Below are positions 1 to 6,093 of a stretch of 8,880 nt of DNA, piece after piece. The notes under the pieces were generated by a model. The model was not told where the DNA came from. It made no database searches and was given only the letters and a program-made list of their open reading frames with translations. Position 1 is the stretch's first letter. Every line of letters begins with the position of its first letter. A program made the position numbers and the translations under genes. Source of the stretch: CAYINU01 sp964364855. GTDB lineage: Bacteria; Margulisbacteria; Marinamargulisbacteria; CAYINU01. Where the stretch lies: assembly GCA_964364855.1 (NCBI GenBank), contig CAYINU010000072.1, forward strand, positions 1 to 8,880, read 5' to 3'.

Positions 1-1
1 G

Positions 2-77
2 GGGCCCATAGCTCAGTGGTTAGAGCAGCCGGCTCATAACCGGTAGGTCCTAGGTTCAATCCCTAGTGGGCCCACCA
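2..77 (+). tRNA. tRNA with CAU anticodon (tRNA-Ile2 favoured, elongator Met possible)
   Basis: A complete cloverleaf can be drawn. The acceptor stem pairs 2-8 with 67-73 without mismatch. The D stem pairs 11-14 with 23-26. The anticodon stem pairs 28-32 with 40-44 (one G-U) around a seven-base loop with CAT at 35-37. The T stem pairs 50-54 with 62-66 around TTCAATC. A five-base variable loop and an encoded CCA (75-77) complete it. The fully paired first acceptor base pair argues against an initiator tRNA. A CAU anticodon is read either as elongator Met or, after TilS converts C34 to lysidine, as the AUA-decoding Ile2. The D-arm and the stretch up to the anticodon resemble bacterial Ile2 more than Met, from memory, so I favour Ile2 without certainty. 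The promoter lies outside the window. Confidence 0.95.
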
Positions 78-174
78 TTTTCCGCCATGTGCCATTTTCG
101 CTGCGGGTCTGTAGCTTCCGCTACTATCCCCTCCGCGAGAAATTGCACCTGACGAAAAATGGTACGATTTGTCT
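78..174. other. Short intergenic region with inverted repeats, between tRNA and HTH gene
   Basis: No gene is seen. A perfect 5-bp hairpin (GTAGC-TTCC-GCTAC) lies at 111-124. A longer imperfect inverted repeat pairs 89-100 with 153-165 (GTGCCATTTTCG against CGAAAAATGGTAC, with one G-U type pair and one bulge). A short direct repeat of CCATTTTC occurs near 75-83 and 92-99. No T-run follows the hairpin, so a classical intrinsic terminator for the tRNA is not supported. Confidence 0.4.
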
Positions 175-372
175 CTACTCATCCAACCACACCAGCCTTT
201 TCCCAAGTACCTTGGCCAATTCTTTAATTTCTTTGTACCGAATCGTTTCGTTTTCCAGCTTTTTCATGAGGTTAATACGAGATTGACCCATTGCCTGAGC
301 AAGTTTCTCTAGGTTCATTCCACGCTCAACTGCCATGCCTCTTATTTTGTTTTTGAATTCATCTTCAGCCAT
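175..372 (-). CDS. Small Cro/C1 (XRE)-type helix-turn-helix protein
   Basis: The 65-residue product is almost only one DNA-binding domain. It has an N-terminal helix (about 4-18), a helix LEKLAQAMG (21-29), a turn, a recognition helix from SRINLMKKLE (31-40), and the closing YKEIKELAKVLG helix (46-57) typical of lambda-repressor-like folds. It is expected to bind DNA as a dimer and act as a transcriptional regulator. It lies 24 bp downstream of the Bro-N gene on the same strand (41 bp if that gene's frame is restored), so the two probably share a transcript. The ATG at 372 has only a weak Shine-Dalgarno match. Met13 is an alternative start but would cut into the first helix. No sensor or protease domain is present. 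It could be a phage-type repressor or an antitoxin-like regulator; the sequence does not decide. Confidence 0.75.
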   Translation of the reverse strand: MAEDEFKNKIRGMAVERGMNLEKLAQAMGQSRINLMKKLENETIRYKEIKELAKVLGKRLVWLDE

Positions 373-396
373 GGGCTCTATTAGGTTCAGATTAAA

Positions 397-1248
397 CTAT
401 TGGGGTTGGTGCCTTATTCCGGAAGTTGCGCCTGCTTGGAATTTTTTAAGTTCAAGTAATTTTTGTGATTGATAACTTTTTTGCCGGTTTTCTCTTCCAG
501 TTCTTTTCTCGCGTTTCCTGCTATTTTCCCGCCGGCTTTTGCTGTGTTTATTTTCGTGAAACCCTTTTGTGTCTTGAGTTCGAGCAATTTCAGTTGTTGA
601 AGCCTCTCCCAGCATCGTGAAGATTTGTTCAAGGTTGGTCATGTGGTCGCGAAGATTTTCTCGGTCAATTCCTTTTACCTTTTTGTGCTCACTGGGCTTT
701 AATCCAAAGGTAGCTTCGTGAATCTCTGCGGTGAGAATGGCATATTCTTTGTTTTCCGCTACTCCTCGCTTTTGCCACTCGTCCGTGAGCTCTTCTCGGA
801 TGGCAATACCGCGCATCCGGATTTCAATCCAGTCGTCTGGATATCCCTTTGCTTTGTATAGAGCACGGGTACGCTTGGTTCCTAATTCCGGATCTTCGAT
901 TTCCTGAATACGTTCATACCCTACCTTGGCTAGCCATCGTTTGAATGGCTCGGCTTTTGGGGAGGGTATGGATTGGATAATCCGGAAAATGCCTTCGGTG
1001 TTGGCACAATTTACTTCGCGCTTTTTACCATCCTGAGCAATCATCTGAAGAGGGGTACAAATTGTACCCCAGTTGGAATCAAGTTCAGGATCACGTTGCC
1101 GCATTTTCTTAACATATTGTCTTGGGTCAAGGCTATCGGTGAGGGCGGCTATTATGTCGCTAACGGAAAACCACCACTCGTTATTGTGAATAGTCCTTCG
1201 GATGTTTTTACCTTTGAACACAGCGAGTTTGGATGTGTCATTTTCCAT
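397..1248 (-). CDS. Bro-N domain (phage antirepressor/DinD-like) protein with frameshifted C-terminus
   Basis: The N-terminal part, about residues 8-115, reads as a Bro-N domain. It begins LAVFKGKNIRRT, then WWFSVSDIIAALT, then EVNCANTEGIFRIIQSIPS and KAEPFKRWLAKVGYERIQE. This fold occurs in phage antirepressors and in bacterial DinD-like proteins and is linked to DNA binding or repressor antagonism. A charged helical region follows up to about residue 234. From there this frame turns into an unusual Arg/Lys/Ser-rich tail. A neighbouring frame carries a family-like ending, TAKAGGKIAGNARKELEEKT followed by GKKVINHKNYL, and stops at 414. The shift lies near 546-552, as one surplus base or two missing. 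The functional product was therefore probably 414-1248. The start ATG at 1248 has AGAAGGG (complement of 1259-1265) ten bases upstream. It diverges from the methyltransferase gene and precedes the HTH gene. Exact role unknown. Confidence 0.8.
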   Translation of the reverse strand: MENDTSKLAVFKGKNIRRTIHNNEWWFSVSDIIAALTDSLDPRQYVKKMRQRDPELDSNWGTICTPLQMIAQDGKKREVNCANTEGIFRIIQSIPSPKAEPFKRWLAKVGYERIQEIEDPELGTKRTRALYKAKGYPDDWIEIRMRGIAIREELTDEWQKRGVAENKEYAILTAEIHEATFGLKPSEHKKVKGIDRENLRDHMTNLEQIFTMLGEASTTEIARTQDTKGFHENKHSKSRRENSRKREKRTGRENRQKSYQSQKLLELKKFQAGATSGIRHQPQ

Positions 1249-1322
1249 TGTGTTGGATCCCTTCTCTTTTTTTCAAAAAATCTAAATAAAATTTGTAATT
1301 TGCCAGTTTATTCGCAAAAAAG

Positions 1323-1356
1323 CCGAATTCGGTTGTATAACAATAGATGCTATAAT
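1323..1356 (+). promoter_or_regulatory. Extended -10 promoter with adjacent palindromes, upstream of methyltransferase gene
   Basis: TATAAT at 1351-1356 is a perfect -10 hexamer, preceded by TGC (1348-1350), which makes an extended -10 element. The -35 position (TTCGGT, 1328-1333, 17-bp spacer) is poor, as is usual for extended -10 promoters. The predicted start is about 1363. Two inverted repeats abut: CCGAATTCGG (1323-1332, perfect) and TTGT-ATA-ACAA (1333-1343). Their placement over the -35 and spacer would suit an operator. This is inferred; no regulator is proven. Confidence 0.6.
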
Positions 1357-1370
1357 TACCCATTCTTAGA

Positions 1371-1403
1371 ATGATGACACATCCGCAAGGTAGTATATTT
1401 TAG
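1371..1403 (+). other. Possible ten-codon leader reading frame in methyltransferase 5' UTR
   Basis: ATG at 1371 opens a frame reading MMTHPQGSIF and stopping with TAG at 1401-1403, just before the methyltransferase ribosome binding site (1405-1410). It begins about eight bases after the predicted transcription start and has no Shine-Dalgarno sequence. Translation is unproven and it may be chance. Confidence 0.2.
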
Positions 1404-1415
1404 CAAGGGAAGACA

Positions 1416-2333
1416 ATGAGTGTAATTGAAACACTAATGGAAATTGTAGATAGAGAAGAAATTACGGATTACGAGGCTTGGAAGCACTCCCTAAGTGATC
1501 GGAAACGAGATGAAATCGAACTGCATGATGCATTGCGAGATATGGGTGCGCGACAAGTTCTGGAAAAAAGTGAAAAGAAGAAAAAATTTGGAAATTCCAA
1601 GTTATTAGATGATCGTGTATTTACAGACAATACTGCGTATTTTGATGAAAATGTGATGCAAAATAATATTGCGCGCCTCTCTGATCGTTATTTTCACCAG
1701 CAGATTCAAACATCCTTAAAAGGTAAAATAGTGTTAGATTTTGCCTCTGGATTTGGCCGAGAAGCCATTCTTGCCTCTAAAGCGGGCGCCGCCTGTGTAA
1801 TTGGGATTGATTTAAGCAAAAAATCTGTAGAAGAAGCCCGCGATTTAGCCGCTAAATTAGGCGCTAGCCATAATACCTGGTTTATGGTTGGCGATTGCGA
1901 AAACACGGTGTTTCCCGACCATTCCTTTGATGTGGTGATATGCGCCCGCATGCTTCACCATATCGATCTTGAAGCAGGTTTTAAGGAAATAAAGCGGCTA
2001 TTAAAACCTGGCGGAAAAGCGATCTGTATCGAAGCGTTGGGGTACAATCCTTTGCTTAATTTATATCGAAGATTCACTCCAGAAATGCGTACCAATTGGG
2101 AAAAGAAACATATTTTAACCCATAAGGATTTAAAGGTGGCAGCCCGATACTTTAAAGTTGAGAATGTGAAATATTGGCATATGTTAAGTGTTATCGCAAA
2201 GCTATATCGTCCTATCTTGCCTATTGCCGATTTCATCGATCACTATGTGCTAACCCGTATCCCGGGTGTACGGGTTCTTAGCTGGATATTTACATTTGAA
2301 TTACGTGCCGTACCACTTGAGCTTGATATTTAA
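1416..2333 (+). CDS. Class I SAM-dependent methyltransferase (Methyltransf_11/UbiE-like)
   Basis: The product has 305 residues. The Rossmann methyltransferase core starts near residue 104. SAM-binding motif I is VLDFASGFG (106-114). The ribose-binding acidic residue is D132 in GIDLS. Motif II/III is GDCENTVFPDHSFDVV (159-174), followed by ARMLHHI and the LLKPGGKAICIEAL strand (195-208). Downstream, GYNPLLNLYRRFTPEMRT (209-226) resembles a substrate-side segment found in small-molecule, lipid or glycan methyltransferases. The substrate cannot be told. The first 100 residues are charged, Lys/Glu-rich and probably helical; I recognise no domain there. The start ATG has AAGGGAAG (1405-1412) a few bases upstream. 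The gene is AT-rich with many TTA and AAA codons, unlike the fatty-acid genes, and stands alone on its strand. It diverges from the Bro-N gene and converges on the Fic gene. Confidence 0.88.
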   Translation: MSVIETLMEIVDREEITDYEAWKHSLSDRKRDEIELHDALRDMGARQVLEKSEKKKKFGNSKLLDDRVFTDNTAYFDENVMQNNIARLSDRYFHQQIQTSLKGKIVLDFASGFGREAILASKAGAACVIGIDLSKKSVEEARDLAAKLGASHNTWFMVGDCENTVFPDHSFDVVICARMLHHIDLEAGFKEIKRLLKPGGKAICIEALGYNPLLNLYRRFTPEMRTNWEKKHILTHKDLKVAARYFKVENVKYWHMLSVIAKLYRPILPIADFIDHYVLTRIPGVRVLSWIFTFELRAVPLELDI

Positions 2334-2363
2334 AATTGGAGCGTGTTCACACAAAGATAGCTT
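2334..2363. other. Short gap between convergent methyltransferase and Fic genes
   Basis: Thirty bases separate the two stop codons. A small inverted repeat GTGT-TC-ACAC sits at 2344-2353, and GCTTT-T-AAAGC at 2360-2370 overlaps the Fic stop. Neither is a convincing terminator, so read-through into antisense is possible. Confidence 0.3.
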
Positions 2364-3413
2364 TTAAAGCCTCCCATACCACGCCCCCCGACCGGCCCCA
2401 TGAAGTTTGAGATGTTTCTTTTCAACAAGGATTCTAAAGTGCTCCTTTAGCGTATTCCGACTTTTCCCCGTTAATTTAACCATTTCTCCGATCGTGACTC
2501 GTCCATGGGCTTGAAGCTGTTCAAGAATCTGAACGGAAATATCCGGTAATTTTTCAAGCACCAGTTTTTCCCGTTCGATCTTTTCCAAGAGGTGCTTGGT
2601 CTGTTTTTGCAGCGATCTCAAAAAAAATAAAACCCACGGCTGCCAATTTGGAGGTTTTGTCCGAATACTTCCTTGCGTTTGGCGCAAGGCTAAATAGTAG
2701 TTTTCTTTGCTTTGTTCGATCACGCTCTCAAGTGAACTATAGGGCACATAGGCGTACCCCATGCGTAGTAATAGCAGTGTGGTTAAGACACGACTCAATC
2801 TGCCATTGCCGTCTTGAAAGGGATGAATTTCAAGAAAAATGACAACAAAAACGGCTATGGCAAGAAGGGGGTGCACTGTTTTGTCAGCCATCGCCTCATT
2901 AACAGTCGTTATCAGTTCTTTCATTAATCGAGGGGTATCAAATGGCGTGGCTGTTTTAAAAACAATCCCAATTTGTTTTCCGTGCTCATTAAAAGCAGCA
3001 ACGCTGTTACTCGTTGTCTTGTATCGCCCGCGATGATGGGCATCTTTTTGGCTGTATTTAAGTAGATCTCTGTGCAGTTGTTTAATATGATTTTCTGTGA
3101 GAGTAATGTCTTCCCAGGATTGGAAAACCAATTCCATGACATCAGCATAGCCAGCAACTTCTTGCTCATCGCGGGTTTCAAAGGATTTAATTTCTAAATT
3201 AGAGAGTAATGTTTCAATCTCTCTGTTTGACAATTTACTTCCTTCGATTCTGGTAGAAGAGCCAATGCTCTCAATCGTGGCCACTCGACGGAGAGCAGAT
3301 AAGCGTTCAGGAGCTAGCGTTCCGAATGCTCGCCATGCCCCTTTAAATTCATCGATTTGGGCAATGCGTTTTAGGATATCTTGGGTAACCTGTAAACTGT
3401 CAAATTTGATCAT
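2364..3413 (-). CDS. Fic-family AMP-transferase (class II, self-inhibited) with C-terminal winged HTH
   Basis: With the ATG at 3413 the protein has 349 residues. The Fic active-site motif HPFQDGNGRLSR (197-208) is intact, with catalytic His197 and the GNGR anion-binding loop. Upstream, SSTRIEG (52-58) fits the inhibitory-helix motif [S/T]xxxE[G/N], which marks class II enzymes whose N-terminal helix blocks ATP binding. The SNSVAAFNEHGKQI segment (about 135-148) matches the flap that aligns target side chains. The last 55 residues look like a winged helix-turn-helix, suggesting DNA binding or autoregulation. Fic enzymes usually transfer AMP from ATP to a hydroxyl of a target protein; the target here is unknown. 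The frame can be opened at TTG 3443, directly abutting the ABC transporter stop, adding ten residues; I prefer the ATG because the MIKFDSL start looks natural. There is no separate antitoxin gene, as expected for class II. Its base composition is AT-richer than the ABC gene. Confidence 0.92.
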   Translation of the reverse strand: MIKFDSLQVTQDILKRIAQIDEFKGAWRAFGTLAPERLSALRRVATIESIGSSTRIEGSKLSNREIETLLSNLEIKSFETRDEQEVAGYADVMELVFQSWEDITLTENHIKQLHRDLLKYSQKDAHHRGRYKTTSNSVAAFNEHGKQIGIVFKTATPFDTPRLMKELITTVNEAMADKTVHPLLAIAVFVVIFLEIHPFQDGNGRLSRVLTTLLLLRMGYAYVPYSSLESVIEQSKENYYLALRQTQGSIRTKPPNWQPWVLFFLRSLQKQTKHLLEKIEREKLVLEKLPDISVQILEQLQAHGRVTIGEMVKLTGKSRNTLKEHFRILVEKKHLKLHGAGRGAWYGRL

Positions 3414-3443
3414 ACACCCAATAGTACACCCATTTTCACCCAA

Positions 3444-5264
3444 TTAAGCGGTAAAATCGACTTCGGACTGATGGGCCGTTTGCCGCTCCTCTTCCTGCTG
3501 GCGTTCCCACATACTAGCGTAGCGGCCGCGTAGGCGCATCAGTTCTGCGTGGCTACCATGTTCGATAACCTCGCCTTTTTCCAGGACGAGGATGTTGTCG
3601 GCATCGACGACGGTTGATAGGCGGTGGGCGATCACCAACGTGGTTTTATTCCGGGAGACCTCGCGGATCGCGCGTTGGATTTCTTTTTCGGTGTGGGTAT
3701 CCAGAGCCGAGGTGGCTTCATCAAATAGCAAGATCGGCGGATTTTTGAGGATCATCCGTGCAATGGCCACACGCTGTTTTTCACCCCCAGAGAGTTTTAG
3801 CCCCCGCTCGCCGACCATGGTGTCATAGCCGTCAGGCAGGCCTGCGATGAAGGTATCGATCTGGGCCAGCCGTGCGGCGGCCCGCACCTCGTCCATGGAG
3901 GCATCGGGTTTTGCGTATAGGATGTTGTATCCCAAGGTGTCGTTAAATAGCACTGTGTCTTGCGGCACCATGCCGATGGTGTCTCTTAAGGATTTTTGGG
4001 TCACGTTCCGGATATCCTGGCCATCGATGCGAATTCCGCCGCCGCTCACATCGTAAAACCGGAACAGTAATCGGGAAATGGTGGATTTCCCGGCGCCGCT
4101 GGCCCCGACGATGGCCAAGGTTTTACCGGCGGGAACCGTAAAAGAGACGTCTTTTAGGATCGGAATGCGGGAGTCGTAAGCAAATAAAACGTGATCAAAG
4201 ACCACTTCTCCCCGCGAGACGATCAACGGACTGGCGGTCGGGCTGTCGTTAATTTCGGGAAATTCATCCAACAGTTTGTGCATATTTTCCATATCAATAA
4301 TGGACTGCCGAATCTGCCGGTACACAAATCCCAAAAAATTAAGTGGCACATATAGCTGTACCAAGAACGTATTGACCAGAACAAAATCACCCACTGTCAT
4401 CGTTTGGTTTACGACACCCTGTGCTGCCAGGTACATCACCCCAAACAATCCCGCCGCGATGATACTGCCCTGACCCATATTGAGCAGGACCAAGCTGTGT
4501 TGCGCAGTGATACTGGCTTTTTCAAAATGCGCAAGTGAGATATCAAAACGCTGAACTTCATGATCTTCGGCGCCGAAGTATTTGACGGTCTCGTAATTCA
4601 GTAGACTATCCACGGCTTTGGCAGATGCCGTACTTTCCGCCTCATTCATGCGGCGGCGGTGATGGTTGCGCCAGTCACTGACAAAAAGCGTAAAGACAAT
4701 ATAACCGCCGATGGTGGCTAGGGTGATCAGCGCAAAACTGGGTGGATATTTGCTAAACAAAATGCCGCAGACCAACGTGATTTCCAAAATGGTTGGCAAG
4801 ATGTTAAACAGCATAAAGGAGAGAATGTAATTAATCCCCTCGGCACCACGCTCTATGGCGCGCGATACACTGCCCGTTTTGCGTTCCAGATGAAAACGCA
4901 AGGACAATTTATGCAAGTGTTCAAATGTGCGTCGCGACGCGGTGCGGATGGCATATTGCGTAACACTGCTAAACAACACATCCCGCAGTTCTGACAACAG
5001 CTGCATAGTGATGCGGGCACCGCAGTAGGCCGCAATCATCGCAAACGGGACGGCCAGTAATGCTGCCGGTCGGGAAAGCAAATCAATGGCGCCTTTATAA
5101 AAGAAGGGAACGGCTACATTGAGCAGTTTGGCGCCGATCAAAAACGAAAACGAGATGACGACCCGCCAACGCAAGTCCACGCGGTGGGGTGGCCATAGGT
5201 ATCGTGCGATGGCTTTCCAAAAGCGGCGCTCGGCCGGTGTCTTTGCAAAACGATCGATTAACAT
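3444..5264 (-). CDS. Atm1/HMT-type ABC exporter, fused membrane and ATPase domains
   Basis: The 606-residue half-transporter carries an ABC type-1 exporter membrane domain (about 30-320) with several hydrophobic segments and the NYETVKYFGAE stretch (223-233) characteristic of the Atm1/ABCB7/HMT1 group. The ATPase domain (about 350-590) is complete: Walker A GASGAGKST (387-395), Q-loop Gln435, signature LSGGEKQR (491-498), Walker B ILLFDE with catalytic Glu516, D-loop SALD and switch His547. It should homodimerise in the inner membrane. Relatives export glutathione-linked or sulfur/metal compounds for Fe-S cluster supply or metal tolerance; the substrate here is inferred only at that level. 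Its ATG (5264) overlaps the rsmE end by seven bases (5258-5264), so translation is probably coupled to rsmE. The C-terminal tail is Glu/Gln-rich. The Fic gene follows directly. Confidence 0.93.
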   Translation of the reverse strand: MLIDRFAKTPAERRFWKAIARYLWPPHRVDLRWRVVISFSFLIGAKLLNVAVPFFYKGAIDLLSRPAALLAVPFAMIAAYCGARITMQLLSELRDVLFSSVTQYAIRTASRRTFEHLHKLSLRFHLERKTGSVSRAIERGAEGINYILSFMLFNILPTILEITLVCGILFSKYPPSFALITLATIGGYIVFTLFVSDWRNHHRRRMNEAESTASAKAVDSLLNYETVKYFGAEDHEVQRFDISLAHFEKASITAQHSLVLLNMGQGSIIAAGLFGVMYLAAQGVVNQTMTVGDFVLVNTFLVQLYVPLNFLGFVYRQIRQSIIDMENMHKLLDEFPEINDSPTASPLIVSRGEVVFDHVLFAYDSRIPILKDVSFTVPAGKTLAIVGASGAGKSTISRLLFRFYDVSGGGIRIDGQDIRNVTQKSLRDTIGMVPQDTVLFNDTLGYNILYAKPDASMDEVRAAARLAQIDTFIAGLPDGYDTMVGERGLKLSGGEKQRVAIARMILKNPPILLFDEATSALDTHTEKEIQRAIREVSRNKTTLVIAHRLSTVVDADNILVLEKGEVIEHGSHAELMRLRGRYASMWERQQEEERQTAHQSEVDFTA

Positions 5265-5992
5265 GGCGTGTAATGGTAGCGGATCTGACTGATGGCGGCC
5301 AGGCCGGCGTGCTCGACCCGCAAGATCGTCGGCCCCAACGAAACGGCCTGAAAGCCGGCGGTTTTCAGGATATTGATTTCCCCTGCCGAAAGACCGCCTT
5401 CAGGACCGATAACCAAGGCCAAAGATGCCGCATGTGGCGCAGCACCTAAGGCCGATTTTAAAGCGGTTCCTTTTTCTTCTTCCCAGGGTATGATTTTCAC
5501 GTCATTACCGGTGACTGCGGAATGCGTGGCAATGGCCGATAAGGCGATGATGGGATGAAGTCGCGGGAGTCGGGGCTGCCGAGATTGTTCGGCTGCGCTT
5601 TCCATTACGGTGGTCCAGCGGGAAATTTTATGTTCAGGATGGTGCGGTTCCGGAACAGACCTTTCGCTAATGGCGGGGACAAATTCTGCCACCCCCATTT
5701 CGGTGCATGCCCGCAGAATCTCGGTAAATTTGTCTTGTTTGGGAAGACACTGGATGAGGGTGATTTTGGGCTGTAACGGTAGGATCGGGAAGGTGTCATT
5801 TTTGATGACTTCCAAGCGGTTGCCGACGAGGCTGTGAATGGTGCATAAAACGAGCTGGTCGCCGGACACAATTTCCAACGGGTCGCCTTTTCGCAGTCGT
5901 AGGCTCTGCGCCAGGTGCCGGGCTTGGTCGGCGGTGAGCTGCAATGCGGCGTCATTCCACCACGATTCAAGGGGGACAAAAATGCGGGTCAT
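5258..5992 (-). CDS. rsmE: 16S rRNA (uracil-1498-N3)-methyltransferase
   Basis: RsmE methylates N3 of U1498 of 16S rRNA in the assembled 30S subunit, using SAM bound in a SPOUT-type trefoil knot. The 244-residue product has the family's usual length and layout. An N-terminal PUA-like RNA-binding domain starts at MTRIFVPLE. The knot domain holds TLIQCLPKQDKFTEILRACTEMGV (78-101), the AISERSV and ESAAEQSRQPRLP segments, IGPEGGLS (195-202) and LGPTILRVEHA (219-229). The last motif differs from the more usual LGPRxLRTETA. The frame is open back to 6151, but the family start is the ATG at 5992; the extra residues would run antisense to the rpmF start. No Shine-Dalgarno sequence precedes it, and a promoter fits a leaderless start. 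It heads a unit with the ABC transporter gene and diverges from rpmF. Confidence 0.95.
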   Translation of the reverse strand: MTRIFVPLESWWNDAALQLTADQARHLAQSLRLRKGDPLEIVSGDQLVLCTIHSLVGNRLEVIKNDTFPILPLQPKITLIQCLPKQDKFTEILRACTEMGVAEFVPAISERSVPEPHHPEHKISRWTTVMESAAEQSRQPRLPRLHPIIALSAIATHSAVTGNDVKIIPWEEEKGTALKSALGAAPHAASLALVIGPEGGLSAGEINILKTAGFQAVSLGPTILRVEHAGLAAISQIRYHYTPC

Positions 5993-5998
5993 AGTCGG

Positions 5999-6027
5999 AT
6001 TGTATCGTGGCCAGCTCGCGTTGACAA
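5999..6027 (-). promoter_or_regulatory. rsmE promoter, predicted leaderless
   Basis: On the minus strand TTGTCA (complement of 6022-6027) and TACAAT (complement of 5999-6004) are separated by 17 bp. Each differs from the sigma70 consensus at one base. Counting from the -10 hexamer puts +1 at 5992, the A of the rsmE ATG. The lack of a Shine-Dalgarno sequence agrees. The -35 overlaps that of the opposing rpmF promoter. Confidence 0.65.
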
Positions 6028-6049
6028 AACCACGCATGCTGCCTAATAT
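6021..6049 (+). promoter_or_regulatory. rpmF-plsX-fabH-fabD promoter
   Basis: TTGACA (6021-6026) is a perfect -35. TAATAT (6044-6049) follows after 17 bp and keeps the most important -10 positions. The predicted start is about 6056, giving a leader of about 38 bases. No FapR- or FabR-like operator is recognisable. Confidence 0.7.
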
Positions 6050-6082
6050 GAGGCCCTTGATTACCAGGGTGCGCCCTGCTTG

Positions 6083-6088
6083 AAGGTG
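6083..6088 (+). promoter_or_regulatory. Ribosome binding site of rpmF
   Basis: AAGGTG lies five bases before the rpmF ATG and matches the anti-Shine-Dalgarno sequence well. It fixes the start at 6094 and contrasts with the absence of such a site before the divergent rsmE. Confidence 0.7.
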
Positions 6089-6093
6089 CTTAG

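Noticed and set aside
50..77. Attachment-site duplication of the tRNA 3' end at the right edge of the AT-rich segment
   Set aside because: I looked for the T-arm/acceptor sequence elsewhere in the window, especially near 3400-3460, and found no copy.
111..124. Intrinsic terminator after the tRNA
   Set aside because: The hairpin has only five pairs and is not followed by a T-run.
414..632. A separate 72-residue minus-strand gene
   Set aside because: It has no independent start signal, and its sequence reads as the shifted C-terminus of the Bro-N protein, so it is treated as part of that gene.
973..1374. Plus-strand 133-codon frame over the Bro-N gene start
   Set aside because: It lies opposite the conserved Bro-N domain and has no recognisable protein features.
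5993..6093. FapR- or FabR-type lipid regulator operator before rpmF
   Set aside because: No palindrome resembling the known consensus is visible; only the promoter elements are supported.
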